From Hermatobates lingyangjiaoensis (taxonomy: Eukaryota > Arthropoda > Insecta > Hemiptera > Hermatobatidae): DNA of 64,000 nucleotides. Positions 12,347 to 25,300 of the stretch are shown here, in pieces. How positions within the stretch are numbered: position 1 is the stretch's first letter; each line of letters begins with the position of its first letter. The stretch spans positions 1,054,001 through 1,118,000 of the forward strand of contig JAPFBL010000166.1 of the NCBI GenBank assembly GCA_026182355.1, written 5' to 3'. Made by a program: the position numbers and the translations under genes. Below the pieces are notes generated by a model, which was given only the letters and a program-made list of their open reading frames with translations, was not told where the DNA came from and searched no databases.

Positions 12347-15300
12347 ATTATATCATTTCATAGTGATACTTGTGTTTGCTTTAATTACACACTTGTGTTT
12401 TATATGGTTAATTAACAATAGGAGCTCAGCAAGTAAATGTTTATTAAATAGGGATAATAAGCGAATAATAGTTTGTTTAAGTATTTATAAAAAAAAATGC
12501 TGTGAAGTAGACCACCAGATCTGTTTTATATAATATGCTTTATATAAGTTTTATTTCATGGGGTTAGTTTGAAACAAGTACTTAATGACTTTAATCGATC
12601 ACATTAGGTTACGAAAGATTAAAGAATTATATTTTTCAATTTAATATTCTGTATGAGCCTTTTGTAGATTTATTTTAAATTGGGTTGAATAAAATGAAAA
12701 CTTTATGAAGGGAAGTTTTCGATTCGATTGAATTACATTTCATGATATCCATCAATCACACTGGCATTTAAATAGAATATATTGTTTTGTTAGGAATGAT
12801 ATTTGTGTGAAATTGAATTTTAAAATCAAACAAAGTTAGCGTTGACTGATTGGTGGCACATAGGGTCAGAAAAAAGTTTTTTCTTTTTTTTTTGTTGTTC
12901 TCTTTCAGTGAGATATATAGGAAGATTTAGCCATTAAGCTTGGCAAAGTTTGGTAGGTGAAGTAATAACTCTGTCTAGGTGTGGCTCATCATAGAGAGCC
13001 CTCTAACAGCCAAGACTGCCCTCCTGGGAGTCATTGCCGACCGTCTGCTTCCTCATTAAGACCCACTCAACAATTCTTCAACTCTCTGATCCATTATTCT
13101 CTAATTATGTTTTAGTAAACAAAAAGTATACCTGAGATATGAAAATAATGATATGACCCAAAAAAAAAAAGTTAAATTTAATCAAAATATACAGCACTTT
13201 TCAGTAATACATAAACCAACGGTGAAGAATATAAAAGTTTAGAAGCATATCTATTAGCAGCTGAGGTTAATGACTTCCTCTTTGACAATGTTCCTAAAAC
13301 CCCTTAATGACCTGTATCAAATAATTTTTAAATACATTCTTGTATAAGAATATTTATAAATAAAAATAATTTTTAAATGATCTGACAGACAGCAAACATT
13401 ATAACATATTGCACAGAACACAGAAAGTTAGAGACAAAGCTTACTTCAATATTTTGGCAGCCGTTTTTCTCAGGAGAAGAAGTAGTCTGCATTGGGTGGC
13501 TTTGGATACTTAATGAGTAGTATTTTGAATGAGTGAACCAGTGTCATTCAACTGGAGTTATTACTGGTGTCGAAATATTAAAGTAAATTTTATTTTACAA
13601 CTTGCTGTGTTTTTTTCTCTATGTTATCATATATACCGTATTATGACGTAATGTTTTACTTAAGTTGTTTATTTTAATATTGCATATGTCAACAATAAAC
13701 ACCGTGGGATCTCTAAGCTGCAACGCCAACTGTACAACCGAAATTGTATAAGGCACCTCCGTAGCTTGGACTGAGCTTTACAATAGTAAGTTAAAACTCA
13801 AAGTCAACTGAAGGGAAGAGGGCGTTAATTCCAGCAACGCTTCCATAATTAAGCTCAGAGAAAGGTTCAACCAACTTACTGCTGTAATCTTAATAATATG
13901 GAAATAACCCAAGCGGTTCAAATAATAGTTTAGAATAATTATGACTCAGGAACAATGAGTGTATTACAAAAGCTTATTACATGCCTTTGTTCAAGGTCAC
14001 TTGTTTTGAAGATTTATACTAAAAATAACACTAAAGATGTGTGTTGGAAAAAATATTACTGGTCTATAGGGTTATAAAAAAATCTTTAACAAACTGATTT
14101 ATTCTCAATAAATTGTAATATAAAAGAAGTGTTCTACCTACTGGACAAGTAAATTAAACAAATCGCTATTATGGCATTTGTAATCTTTTCAAACATTTCT
14201 TCGTAACTGCTACAGTGCACTTAAACTATTATTTTTTAAAATGAAAATTAATTATAAATGTAACATGAGAACCATGCAGAATTAAATTGTTACAGATTTG
14301 TAAGTTGAGATATTTTGGGAATCTTGCAGTTGATGTAAGTGCAGTGTTAGAAGACTTTTACAATACTTACAATTGTTGATATGAATTTATAACGATTATA
14401 AAACTATGGCCCAAAAAGTCCGCTGTCTGATTTTATTCAGTTGTAAGTGCAATTGAACTCAACTTCAGTCAGTACGGCAATTTCTTTCAACTGGAAAAAT
14501 ACCAGCCCAAAGACTAGAGATCCTAATGTTTCAAGCAATTTACCTGAGGACCACCTGAGAGCCAGCTACAACTCACTAGATGTCGTGAGTAATGAAGTAA
14601 ATAACTAAAATTTGGAAGAACTTTGCCATAAATTTAAATCACGTTCTGCTATATCTCAACGAAAGCCTATTCCTAGAGAAAGTGACTTATAAAAGCCCAA
14701 CTCCTGGGTTCTTGTAGGATCATCTTCCTCCCTATCCTTACGTCACTTAACATCCAACAAATTAAGGACACGTTTAGCAATAATAAATCCTATGTCGCTT
14801 TAAGAGCAGAAATCTATTTATAGAACCAGGGTAACTTAATTCTAACACGTAAAACAAACAGACAGTGTTTTAAACTTCTTATTAATAAAAGGAACTTATT
14901 TCCAAGAGGTTTGAGTGCATATTGAGACAATAAAGTCTTCTTTAGATATCTAAACCATGGTGGACTTATTTCTTGCCTTACAAAAGCTGAATGTGGTCAT
15001 AGCATACAGGATAGGCAACATTGACGTGTGAAGACATAATATGTACCAGGATACAGTAACTTGGATCACTGTTATTACAAGATACACTGACGAAAATTAT
15101 GCTTTTTACACGCATCAGTAATTTATCTTACTATACTTATGTGATGTATACGAAGAAGTAGTATTATCTTCCTGACAGTATACCAATCCTCTTAAGTAAG
15201 AACGAATAATTAAAAGATAAGAGCCATTCACCATTAAATTCATTTTATAATTCTTTTTTTCCATAGATGAAATTCAGTTATTAAAGGTATATCATCTTTT

Positions 15301-18300
15301 GATAAATGTAGAGTTATGCCATACTTAGTAGGCACCGTTTTATAAATGCTTTTAAATTCCATAAAATATCACTTATGATATAAACGACTTCGAATCAATA
15401 GAGTTGATTTTGAAAATGTGGCATGTTGGCGGCATAAAGTTGTTCAAAGTGTCGTTATGTCGTCATTAATCAGAGAGGAGGGGAGAGTGATAAGCATAAT
15501 GCATGAACACATGGTAGGTTTGGGGATGTAATGGGAAATCTATTGGTGGCAAGCTGTTCTGTTTGGTTGGAGCATTCTGACATTCTCTGCCTGTCGCAGA
15601 GATTGAGTTCTCAAAATTATGCAGCCACCATGTATTATTTAGGTTAATCATTTTGTTTCTCTCTGCCTTCAAACTATCTCTTTCTATCTCTAACGTTCTC
15701 ATTATGTATTACTTTTTGCTTTGTTCCTGTTTATGTATGTATGTCCTGTTTGTTCGACCTTATGTATGTTTATTCATCAACTATCTCCGTATGACTATTT
15801 AACTATCATTTATTCAATTAGACACCTAAGTTTTGAAACAAAAATTAACACAAGTTAAGTACAAGTTTTACGGTTTGAGACAAGACTGGGAAGCATGAGA
15901 CGTGCATGTCAGAATCCCCTGACAGACTATTGAATCCTCCATGTGCAATGAATAACAAAAAATGGTGAAACTAATGGGGATTGAATACACCTCTTACTAA
16001 GAGTAATGGTACTTATGAATATTGAGGTTTAGTACTCAGTACCTACAATTTGCACACCTTAGAATCCGATTCACCTCAGCGTACTCCAATTTAGTTTTCA
16101 ATGTATGGTGTGACTGTCCAAATACTATTCATTTTTACTATATATTAAATATAGTATTTAATTTTTTTAAACCTTGGAAAATACTTCACTCAAGTATAAT
16201 TTGCGCTCTGTCAGTGCAGACACATTTTTTTGCTTCAGTAGGTTCATTAAGACACTAGTGATCCGTAGTTATACTGTGAATATTTTCAGATAGCTGCAAT
16301 TTTTATTGCAGCTAAAAAAAGCAAGTTGTAAAGCAGTTTTATTTCTTTATGTAGTTTTGATTTTATACTGAATTCTTCCGAAGGAATAAGGAAATGTTTG
16401 TTTAGAAGGTACTTGTAAGCGATTATTTATTTCGCAGTAAGAAAAATGGTTTAATGTTTAAGGTTAACATTAATTAGAGTCTACTTTGTTATTTAATTGA
16501 TTGAGTGCTCTTGTGATGAATTCGTCTGTGTGAACAATCATTTGACAGTACAAATGAGTGAACGTAATGATAAACTCTCTGATCGCTACCTTACTCGCAC
16601 TTCTATGTTTTGCAGAGAATGTTAATCATTTTGAAAATCACATTCTAAGTAATTGTTTGTTTTAAAAAACCTATACTATAATTGACATTCTTTTTCTAAT
16701 CTCTAAAATTCTGAATATGGCAACAGAAAATTACGTTTATTGGTGCTTACTTTCGGGTAATGAACATGTTTTAATACTTTTTTTAAAAAAATTCTGATTT
16801 ATTTATTATGTAGAGCAGATGATGTCCATAGTAATTAAGGGTTACCTTCCAAACATATAAGGTGATTCATTATTTTTAGTCTTTTCTGTTTCCTTTGCTG
16901 TGCAAATAGAACATGCAAATAATTGTTCTCAAAGATCTCTTTGACCTCCTCCTTAATCAAATTGATACTCTTGTATTCAGAGGTGTTGACCTCCGTAAAA
17001 GACTCCTTACTGACAGCTAGACGTTTCCTTACCAACAATGTTAACATCGTTTAATACTCAGTAACTACAAATCTTTCTCATAAAATCATTATTAGTGATT
17101 GTGAAATTCACAGTTTTTACTCTTTAAGATGGATACAATCCGAAACTCATCGTGTATGAAAGAAATTTACGATGAAAGATATTTCTTTTTTTAATTGAAA
17201 TCCATTGCATGCGAAAAGATGACCTGAAAACAGGTACCAATTGCTTCCTTTCAGTTCTTCAAACAAACCCCTGAATTATTAGAGTTGGTATTCCTTTTTT
17301 TTTTTTCAATTGAAAAATGATAAATCCTATGTTGCTAATTCTAATTTAATATCAGCGTGAAAATTAAAATTTAATCTTATCCTGCAGAATATCTTTTTTA
17401 TATCAGTTTAAGAAATAATTCAATGTAACATGTATTAAGTAAGAAAAATGAGTAAATGTCAGTTTTCATCAAAGTATAAAGAAGAGCATTTTGAATTTGG
17501 TAGCAATTGATATTCGCTCTGGGGAAACTTAAGTATTAACTTTGAATAAATGGATATTCTTAATAGGACAGAAGTTAATATGTGCTAAATTATAGTAGTT
17601 GATGTCTTTTCTTGCGTACTCCTGCTTCTGTCGTTGAACTAGTTTCAAAAGCAGTCTATCTAAAGTGCAACTCATAGAAGTATATTAAGTCGCCGCTTCA
17701 AGTACTTATATGAAGGCGTATTAATACTTGATAGTGCTTATATACGAACTCATGACTAAATCTATAATGCCTAAATATTATTTCTTTCATATGATTATAT
17801 ATTTCATTTATTATTTTATATTTATTTATTTACATTTTCCCATTTATAATTATTTTATTATTTGTTCAATCTTTTTTAAGAATCCACCTGGTAATTTTAT
17901 TAATGGTTTTAATAAAATGTTTGATTGCTAATCAATAGTAAGTTTAATAAATTATTTCGATATTTCATTGCATTAAGTCCATGTTCGGGTTGCACTGTCT
18001 CTAATAGCCATATTGAATTTTCCGTACTATCTGGTCATACATATTTGATTAACTTGCTTACGTAATTTGGGTTATGTGAATTATTAAAGTAATATTTAAT
18101 ATGTCCTTTCAATCTCTTTGGTAGAGATATTCCTCCTTTACTTTAGTTTATGTACAATCCTTTTTATTCATTTAATCTACTTTTACCTTATTTACTTTTT
18201 TTATAGTAAATTTTTAACTTTAAAAGTTATACATGATTTATATTTGTTTAGTAAGTACGCAATTTGTTTTATTTCTTCTTCTTTATACATTATTGATGCA

Positions 18301-19400
18301 TATACAATTGTGTTGTTCAATTTGTTCTCTAATGATGATAAAACGAACTTTTAAGGGGATTTTGTTTTTCACTGTTACGGATAATAAATAAAAAATAAAA
18401 TATATGTCTATTAAAATTAAGTTACATTTAAATTTATCAAACTGTACAACAGAAAAATCGGTAGAAGATTTGTTCAGAAAATAATAAGTACCAAAAGTTT
18501 AACAGAAATAGCATGATGCAACGAGGGCTACCTAAAAACCGCTATCGTTTATAAATCAGTAAATTTTCGTTCGTAATCTCACACCAGAAATTTTTATTTG
18601 TGTTTACTTATTTATGAATGTTATTTGTATTCAAAGCAATTTTTATTAGATTGTTGTTTTTCTTGCATTGAAAAACTACTATTTTTTGATGCTATTAAAA
18701 AAATATAAAAAAAAACTTTATGAAATGTAATAATATTTTAACAATGTGATTACGAGACAGTTGCTAGAAAAGTGTGTATGCTACCAGTCCAACAATTGAA
18801 ATAATTTGCTCTGATAGATAGTCGTCGTTCGTAACTGGTTATTATATATCTCCATTATATCTCCAGACTATTCGAGGTATGAACATATCTCTTATCCATA
18901 ATTTAGAATGTTAACTTGGACTTATACCAATATGTAGGCTACATCGCGAATATATAACTTATCGTCCATGAATCATCACCACTATTGTTGAAAGGACTTC
19001 ATTTTTTATAGATGTCCTGATGCTGTTTACTCCTTAGTCGGTTTATGAACCGCACTTATCTTCTTCTTATTTGACTTGTACTGTGTATGCATATATTTTC
19101 GTCAATTGTCTATTTATATGTTAATCTTCACAATTTGTTTTATACGCTTTCAAAAGTTTCTATTATTTGTACAAAAGATTGGAAATTGCAGCGTTATTAT
19201 TCGCTTGAACAATGTGTAGAAATATATGTGTAAAACTGTAAAATAACTATTCTGTATTCACGATTCGTTTCAGCAATTGTTCTTTTTTTCTAATCGCTTT
19301 TCTATGCTGCGAAGGCAATGAAAATAAAAAATTTTTCAGGGACATACTGGAGACAATGACACAGTCCAATAACTGATAACATATATTGAGGACTAACCAT
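12347..19400. other. About 7 kb without a recognisable gene
   Basis: Patches of higher GC content at about 12940-13080, 13700-13880, 14400-14600 and 15870-15950 may be old unclassified repeats. A minus frame at 15466-15702 begins with a short charged, heptad-like stretch (LEIERDSLKAER), and another at 16835-17047 is Lys/Glu-rich (INLIKEEVKEIF). Neither has a family match that I recognise or a clear splice site, so I do not call them genes. Confidence 0.45.
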
Positions 19401-19426
19401 AACTAAATTACAGAAGAAAACACAAA

Positions 19427-19452
19427 CTTTTGACCTCGTAGGTCATCCTCAG
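19427..19452 (-). ncRNA. Hammerhead-like motif (family H), inactive
   Basis: Read on the minus strand: CTGAGGA, one base, stem GACC, loop TACGA, stem GGTC, then AAAA where GAAA is expected. The perfect GACC/GGTC stem and the flanking layout match the other hammerhead families in the window, but the catalytic G is gone. It lies just downstream of the minus-strand PLE at 19528-20110, where the terminal ribozyme of such an element would sit. Confidence 0.45.
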
Positions 19453-19527
19453 GTAGAAGAAAGTAAAAACATAGCAATAAAGATAAAAAACAACACGAAA
19501 TAACAGTAAAGGGAAAATAGAATATGA

Positions 19528-20110
19528 CTAGAAATATATTACAGGCAGTTTGCAAAACATGGAGATAAAAATTGTTTCACCCTTGATCTTTTCTACTTTG
19601 TCATCTCGGGAATGCCACCTGTCCATGAGCTTTGCGATTTCTTTGCTCACATATTTGTTAGAGTAGCCATTATTGATCAGTACCTTTGTGGTTTTGTCCA
19701 GTTCTTTATGCATGCTACTACAATCACTGCAGTGGGTTATAACTCTCCGACATAGGCATTAATGGTGGCTCGTTTATACCTGGTAGAGTATTCACTTTGC
19801 CCATTTAGGCAATGTCCAGTGTTGGTGGCTTTGGCGCAGACTTCCGTTTGGAAACAGTCAACTCCACTTCTAACGAGAATATCCAAGAAGGGAAGCTGTC
19901 CTTCCCTGCTGTGCTCTGTTTAAAAGACGTAAGTTTAGACCGGAGACGTCTTGGAGGCGTTGGTGCAGTTGTGAAAGTTTGTTCTTCTCTTCGGTAACGT
20001 CAAAGATATCGTCAATGTACCGACAATATTTTTGTTGGCTATTCGCCAACTTCTATATGGGAAGAATTGAAAAAAGGGTATTTTCCACCTTGTCTAAGCT
20101 ACCCGTTTAT
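19528..20110 (-). pseudogene. Penelope-like element reverse transcriptase, decayed copy
   Basis: On the minus strand, frame by frame: KYCRYIDDIFDVTEE with the YIDD catalytic box at 20008-20019; about 90 bp further on, after a frame change, LPFLDILV at 19872-19895, then KATNTGHCLNGQSEYSTRYKRATINAYV. After another slip, HKELDKTTKVLINNGYSNKYV closes the RT near 19640. This order (YxDD, LPFLDxL, RK-TxT ... RYK, L-x-NGY) is the well-known signature of Penelope-like RTs, which are related to telomerase. The catalytic domain upstream of YIDD and the GIY-YIG endonuclease downstream are missing. At least three frame breaks make it non-functional. A hammerhead-like relic at 19427-19452 follows it. Confidence 0.85.
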
Positions 20111-20357
20111 TTATATAGCCGAGGCATATAGTTTAGAAAACAAGGAATGACAGCACTTGAAATCAGACTAAAATGACTAATACACTTTTTTAGTAACAAC
20201 AGTGAATAATTAATCACAGCTCGACGTACATGAACCTGATTCTTCTTCATCTGTCAACATCCGTTTCCTTTCTTCCCCAATATGATTCTAGGAATGAATA
20301 AAATCAGTAACATTGCAGTGTATTAAGAATAATCTCTTGCCAATTAACTCCACTTAC

Positions 20358-20521
20358 CATATACTCTTGGATAAGTTGATCTAGACCTAACGTTTTTCTA
20401 TAATTGAAGTAAAAATATTTACACTGGTGTTGCGATTTTGTTGACCCAACCATTTGACTGATTTGAGACCATCTAGTTCCATATATACGTAAACCTCTTT
20501 TCAAAACTTCAGTTTCTTCTT
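20358..20521 (-). CDS. Exon-like segment encoding an NCoR/SMRT-type SANT (Myb-like) domain
   Basis: The minus-strand translation reads EETEVLKRGL, then GTRWSQISQMVGS, then HQCKYFYFNYRKTLGLDQL and IQEYM. The spacing GxxWxxIxxMVGxKxxxQCKxFYFNYxKxxxLDxL is what I know from the second SANT domain of the nuclear receptor co-repressors NCOR1/NCOR2, which in vertebrates helps bind histone tails and activates HDAC3. Right after the ATG at 20358-20360 comes GTAAGTGG, an excellent 5' splice donor in phase 0, which argues against a processed pseudogene. The acceptor is less clear: an AG just before 20521 gives an open exon of 164 nt, while the better pyrimidine tract slightly upstream (ending TTTCAG) would put a stop in frame. 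An inserted residue in VGSTKS and Tyr for the usual Asn after QCK are odd. It is either a live exon of a large minus-strand gene or a decayed copy. No neighbouring exon was found. Confidence 0.55.
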
Positions 20522-20539
20522 CTTCAGTAATTTAAACTG

Positions 20540-21530
20540 AAACATTGGCAATGCCAGTTTAATTTTAACCTAAAGAACTGACCGAGTCCTGATAAACTTT
20601 AGTTTATATATATATTAATAGCGAACTATAATACACAGCGTTTGATCCGACGTCTTTATACTCCGAATCGCAAAAGAGACACGCATGATTTCTGCCGAGT
20701 GGAATTTAGCGTCATAGTTATCTGTAAACTCTGAATTGCTTGTAGTAGTGGCAAGCCCGTTAACCTGCAGCAATGGCCTTTGAAATTAAAATTAGATATA
20801 GTACTTGCATAAAATATATTCCATAGTATATCAAGTTCCACAATGCTCAATATAACCCCATCGTCCTTTTGATTTAATTGAAGCTCCAAGTAGATAGATT
20901 GCGGTGTATTTAATAAAAGATTAAGTGGGTTGTGAAATATCTGGGAAATGTTTGATGAATATTAGAATCAGTTGATATCAAGACTGGAAGCTTAAGTCGT
21001 ATTGAATTGAAGTGAATAAATTAGTCGTTTGCCATACTGTGTTCTTGAAGCGTGCAGTGTGTGTAGTAGGGGCTCTGTTTGCTAACAGAAACTTAGTTAA
21101 ATAAGGTTTGAAAGTCACTGGAGCAGAAGGCTTGTGACAATGGGAGACCGCAAAGCTCACTAACTTAAGCAGCCTGTTAATTAATAAATGGTTCAAAGAG
21201 AGAGTGAGACGCAGGTGGAAAAGGAAAGATGGCTGACTCAACAGAGTAATATGGAGCTTTCGGCAAAATCTATGAGCAAACACCCTGCATAGGCTTTTGG
21301 TTTCCTTCTCCTTGTTTATCTTCTGTCTTGAAATAACTCTGTAACAAAATTCAACCAAAGAATTGGTTCTATTTGCAGTAACTCTTCACGTGTTTGGCAT
21401 ACTTTTCAAACATAGATCCCTTGATCAATTTTACTCTCTTGTGTAATGCAATGGCTTGGTCCTATTTCAATCACTGACAGAATCGTAAACAGTGTAACTT
21501 ACTTCAGTATAAGCGCGCTCAATCCATCTA
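20540..21530. other. No gene seen
   Basis: Minus-strand frames at 20656-20889 and 20978-21358 are long for this window but show no domain, signal or splice context. The second overlaps a moderately GC-rich patch (21130-21330) that may be a repeat I cannot classify. Confidence 0.45.
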
Positions 21531-21533
21531 TAC

Positions 21534-21552
21534 AGATATATATATATATATA
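21534..21552. repeat. TA microsatellite
   Basis: A short (TA)n tract at the end of the family F terminal repeat. Other ribozyme repeats in the window also abut TA tracts (29589, 30953, 49257, 49457). Confidence 0.85.
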
Positions 21553-21602
21553 AACTTTAAATTACACAAAGCACGACACAGAAAAGAGAATACAAAGAAA
21601 AC

Positions 21603-21650
21603 TTACAGAATTCAATATTTCGAACTGTTGTTCGTCATCAGGAGAGTAAA
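21603..21650 (-). ncRNA. Hammerhead-like ribozyme, family F
   Basis: Minus strand: CTGATGA (21635-21641), one base, stem GAAC, loop AACA, stem GTTC, GAAA (21618-21621), then A-TA-T as a self-complementary stem III, cleavage-site T, and GAATTCTGTAAG. The latter pairs back through its GTAAG with TTTAC upstream of the core, across an internal loop. All core bases are present. Confidence 0.55.
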
Positions 21651-21785
21651 CTAGAAGAGAGGACGAAGTGAGAGAGATCTCCCCAGGTCGAAGAACGGAG
21701 CGCGAATGAAGAAATAAAGAGTCAACAGAAGAGAGCAACACTAGCGTAAAAAAGGAGCTAGGCACTAAACGTCGGAGAACGGAGA

Positions 21786-21985
21786 AAGCAAAAACAATAG
21801 ATAAAATTATAAAATTAAAAATTATAAATTAAAAATTATAAAAAAGGAAATAATAAAAAAGAAAAAAAATAAAAAATATATATATAATAAAAAAAGGAAA
21901 AAAATAATAAAATAAAAAATATATATATGAATATGAATATATAAGTTAAAAATAAAAGGAAAAACAAATAAAAGTTAACTCTTCT
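21786..21985 (+). repeat. A/T-only low-complexity tract
   Basis: Iterated AAATTATAAA- and AAAAAGGAAA-like words with embedded (AT)n, nearly devoid of C. Confidence 0.85.
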
Positions 21986-22093
21986 GATTTAAACCGGGAT
22001 CTGATCGGGCCCCCAATAACCATATGTGGGCCTCCTCAGACGCTCTTAATGTCAAACTACGGTCATCAGTGGTCACTATCTTAATGATTTGAT

Positions 22094-22200
22094 TGTGTGT
22101 GTGTGTGTTACGGTTGAAAGATCTTACTCTTGTTTTCCCATTTCATATTGTGGTATGATCATTGATTGTTATTTCACGTGTTTATGTGAAATCTTTATAC
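22094..22200 (+). mobile_element. 3' half of a family A PLE terminal repeat next to a GT microsatellite
   Basis: A (GT)n tract runs directly into GTTACGGTTGAAAGATCTT, which is the second half of the family A hammerhead. The usual downstream flank follows (TTGTTTTCCCATTTCATATT, then GATCATTGATTG and a TTTCACGTG word). The CTGACGA half has been lost to or replaced by the microsatellite. Confidence 0.75.
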
Positions 22201-22249
22201 ATATACATACATTGAATTATCATATTGTCCAGGTTTTAATGAACTCCTT

Positions 22250-22385
22250 TTGCCAACGTTTTCACCTGCTTTTACATCCTCCTATGGGTTGGGAATTCAA
22301 ATTGTCTCTTTGTTTTTTTTCTTATTTATAAGGATTTCATTTACTCTGAAGAGGACATAAACATACGTCGAAACCTTGGCCTCTA
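22250..22385 (+). ncRNA. Hammerhead-like relic, family G
   Basis: CTGAAGA at about 22345, stem GAC, a long loop, stem GTC, then GAAACCTTGG. A GCCAACGTT word about 90 bp upstream is the inverse of the downstream AACCTTGG, so a decayed inverted arm is likely. Stem III is no longer self-complementary. Confidence 0.4.
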
Positions 22386-22389
22386 ATGA

Positions 22390-25300
22390 CAGACGTTTAG
22401 GTTTTACTTAAAACGGGCCCGCTTGGTATCCCACTCTCTTTCTTCTGAAGACAGATATCGGAAAATTTGAGTTAGTAAGTGTCTTTTTCTCTGTGTCTTA
22501 CTATTCTTCGAAATGTTCTCTCAGTGACTGCTGTTTCATTAACGAAATAACTGAATTGGTTGAACGAGATTGAACAAACTCGTAGAAAATCTAATAATTT
22601 TAGACAATATTGTGATGGAATATGTGACTATGCTAAAATAGTAGGTGACATGAACAAAGTTTACGTTTAAAAACAGAAATTGTTGGTCAATGTAACATGT
22701 ATTGAATATTACATCGATATAATATATGTTTATGGAATCGTGAAAAATAGACCTCAATGCTGTGTACATTATCGATTAACACTCAATATTAATTTTTAAA
22801 ATAAAGAAACAAAAAAATGTATTGGCTTTTTAACAACATTTAGACCATCCTATATCTGGGTAGTTAATGATCTGAGTGAATAGCATCTCTTAGGTTCCAT
22901 TTCCATCAAATATGTGGTTTGTCAACTTAAAGAAATAAATATTTCTTAATTGTGATAGATAGAGAGCATTATTGGTTCACAAAAATATGAAACAATAAAA
23001 ATCCTGAAGTAATCCCCATAACCAAACAATTTTTGTATAGGTTGCTCTAGAGTTCTGCTTGAACTTTTGCAGGCAAACGGCTCATTAATAACAGAGAAAC
23101 TTATGCAATTACGCATAAGGGCATTAAGATTGCAAGAACATCATACTTAAAATCAGAATGTAATTTTATAACACTGTTATAGTGTGTCCTGTGAGATCAT
23201 GTGTTCCACTTCTTTCATGAGGTCTTTTCTTAGATTACCGAACCAAGTCAATGGTTTAATAACTTCGGAAATTAACATATGAGCCGTTTTGCACTAGAAC
23301 AGAATCAAAGGTGATGGTCTATTTTCTCAGCTTTCGCGTTGGAAATTTTAAAGTTTGTTATGTACTCCATTCTGTAAACTAGTAAAGTGATAAGCCAACT
23401 AATCCTACATATTAATTCGTTATTAACCATCTACCTCGTGTGTCACGCTTTGTCATAATATTGATAATTGGGCATATCTAATTGTTTCAATTAAATTACA
23501 GCTACAAATTAATGTGGTTACATTAGCTATAATGCCTTTTTACGAATTGAGAACATATTTTTTTTAACTCTAAATAGATAACAAATTTTTTTTTAAAAAA
23601 ATTGAACCTAAGATTAGCAATTCAAAGAAAATTATGAAATATACTATAAAATCTAAAATTTTGTTTTGGAATAATGAAGCACATGCCCTACAGTTCGGAT
23701 TTCTTTACATTGACATTGACTTAACCTTTTTTTAAGTGAAATGATAAGCATTTAGAGGTTTATTAAAAAATCTTCTAATTGTTCTAATGAGTTGAGATAA
23801 TATGTTAGAAGAATGGAATATAAAAAATTATCCCGAATCAAACATATATTTTCTACTGTATTCCATGGTGAGATGGATGGTTGCCAAACAAGTGTATAAC
23901 AAATCAAACAAAACATAAGTTGGTTGTTAACAAGTTTTTTGTTATGTTTACTTTTAATAAAATTGAGTTTAGTCTACTCCAGATTTTTTTATCTTAGTTT
24001 TTATTCCTGTTCGAATTGAATATTTATAGTTAAGGCAGGATAGCGTCTGTCAGGTTAGCTATTATGTTAATAATTAAATACCAAATTAAGCTTAGCTTAA
24101 AGTAGCACGGCATTCACTGACAGTTGGCGAAGTTCGTTGGGTCAGCTATTTTACATTAGTGTTCGAGCAAGTTCTACTTTTAGCTCTCTCTCCCTCTTCC
24201 TTGTTTTTTTTCCTCAAAACTAAGTAAATAGTGTATTTTGAAAAGCTATTTAAATGATAAGATAATTGTTTATATTCATAGGCTTGAAGATAATAATAAA
24301 AAAGCTTTCTGGTTCACTATTTACATAACAAGGTTTACATTTGACTGGATTTTAATTTAGAAAGAATAAATTTTTCAAATCCCTACATCTGACTTACAAA
24401 TCAAGAGGACTTCATGTTGTTTCAACTAATATTCCAGATTATATTCAACGGTATTCGTCATTCCTTATTCTGTTGGAGTTATGAATAATTTTTGGAAAAA
24501 AATTATGTAGAACACCAACTTGGATGTATTCTCTTCGAAGATTCGACATTTTTTTTTAAGTCAGAATGAGTACCAAAGAAAAATTATTTTTCATGTTTAA
24601 AAAATGAAATCAAATAACAAAATTTAAATACACAATATTTATTTTTATATTTACATAGTTTTGTTTAATTATACATGAACTTGGGATGTTATATTTTTTA
24701 ATTCGATAAAGATTATATACGAATCATTCTCGTTAGAAGTAGAGGTTATTAGTCTTTTCTACATTACTAAAATATTGTTATCATGAAAAAAATTAATATT
24801 TTTACAATTTTGATGACGTTTCATATTTTGAGTATTTAGTATAGTATTTGAATGACAATTAAGTACTTATTTTCAATAATTTAATCCCAGAAACCAATTT
24901 TATTCTGCTGTAAATAAAGTATAGTTATAATGAAAAAAAACTATATTCGATATTTTGACTGACAACATGCTTTCAGTTTCTTCTATATGATATTTTTAAG
25001 TTCGCATGCACACATATGTGGATAGCTGGGTAGATGTCATCAAACATACGTTGAAATCACTCTACAAGTCGCACCTTTGACAGAATTAACTTTCACCGGA
25101 ATTAAATTACTCAGACATGTATATCATAGAGTGGAAATGTCCTCTGTTCTTTATATTTTTCCTACCATCTAAAAAAAGCTTTGAAATAAATAAATCTTTG
25201 AATTAAACTGGGTTTTAGTATCGTTGTTATTATGTTTCTTTATAGTAAATGTGAGTGTAGACCATTCCTGATTTGTTCATTCACTACTCATGACTACTCA

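Noticed and set aside
15466..15702. A coiled-coil exon on the minus strand
   Set aside because: Only about twelve residues look heptad-like; the rest of the frame does not, and no convincing splice acceptor or donor frames it.
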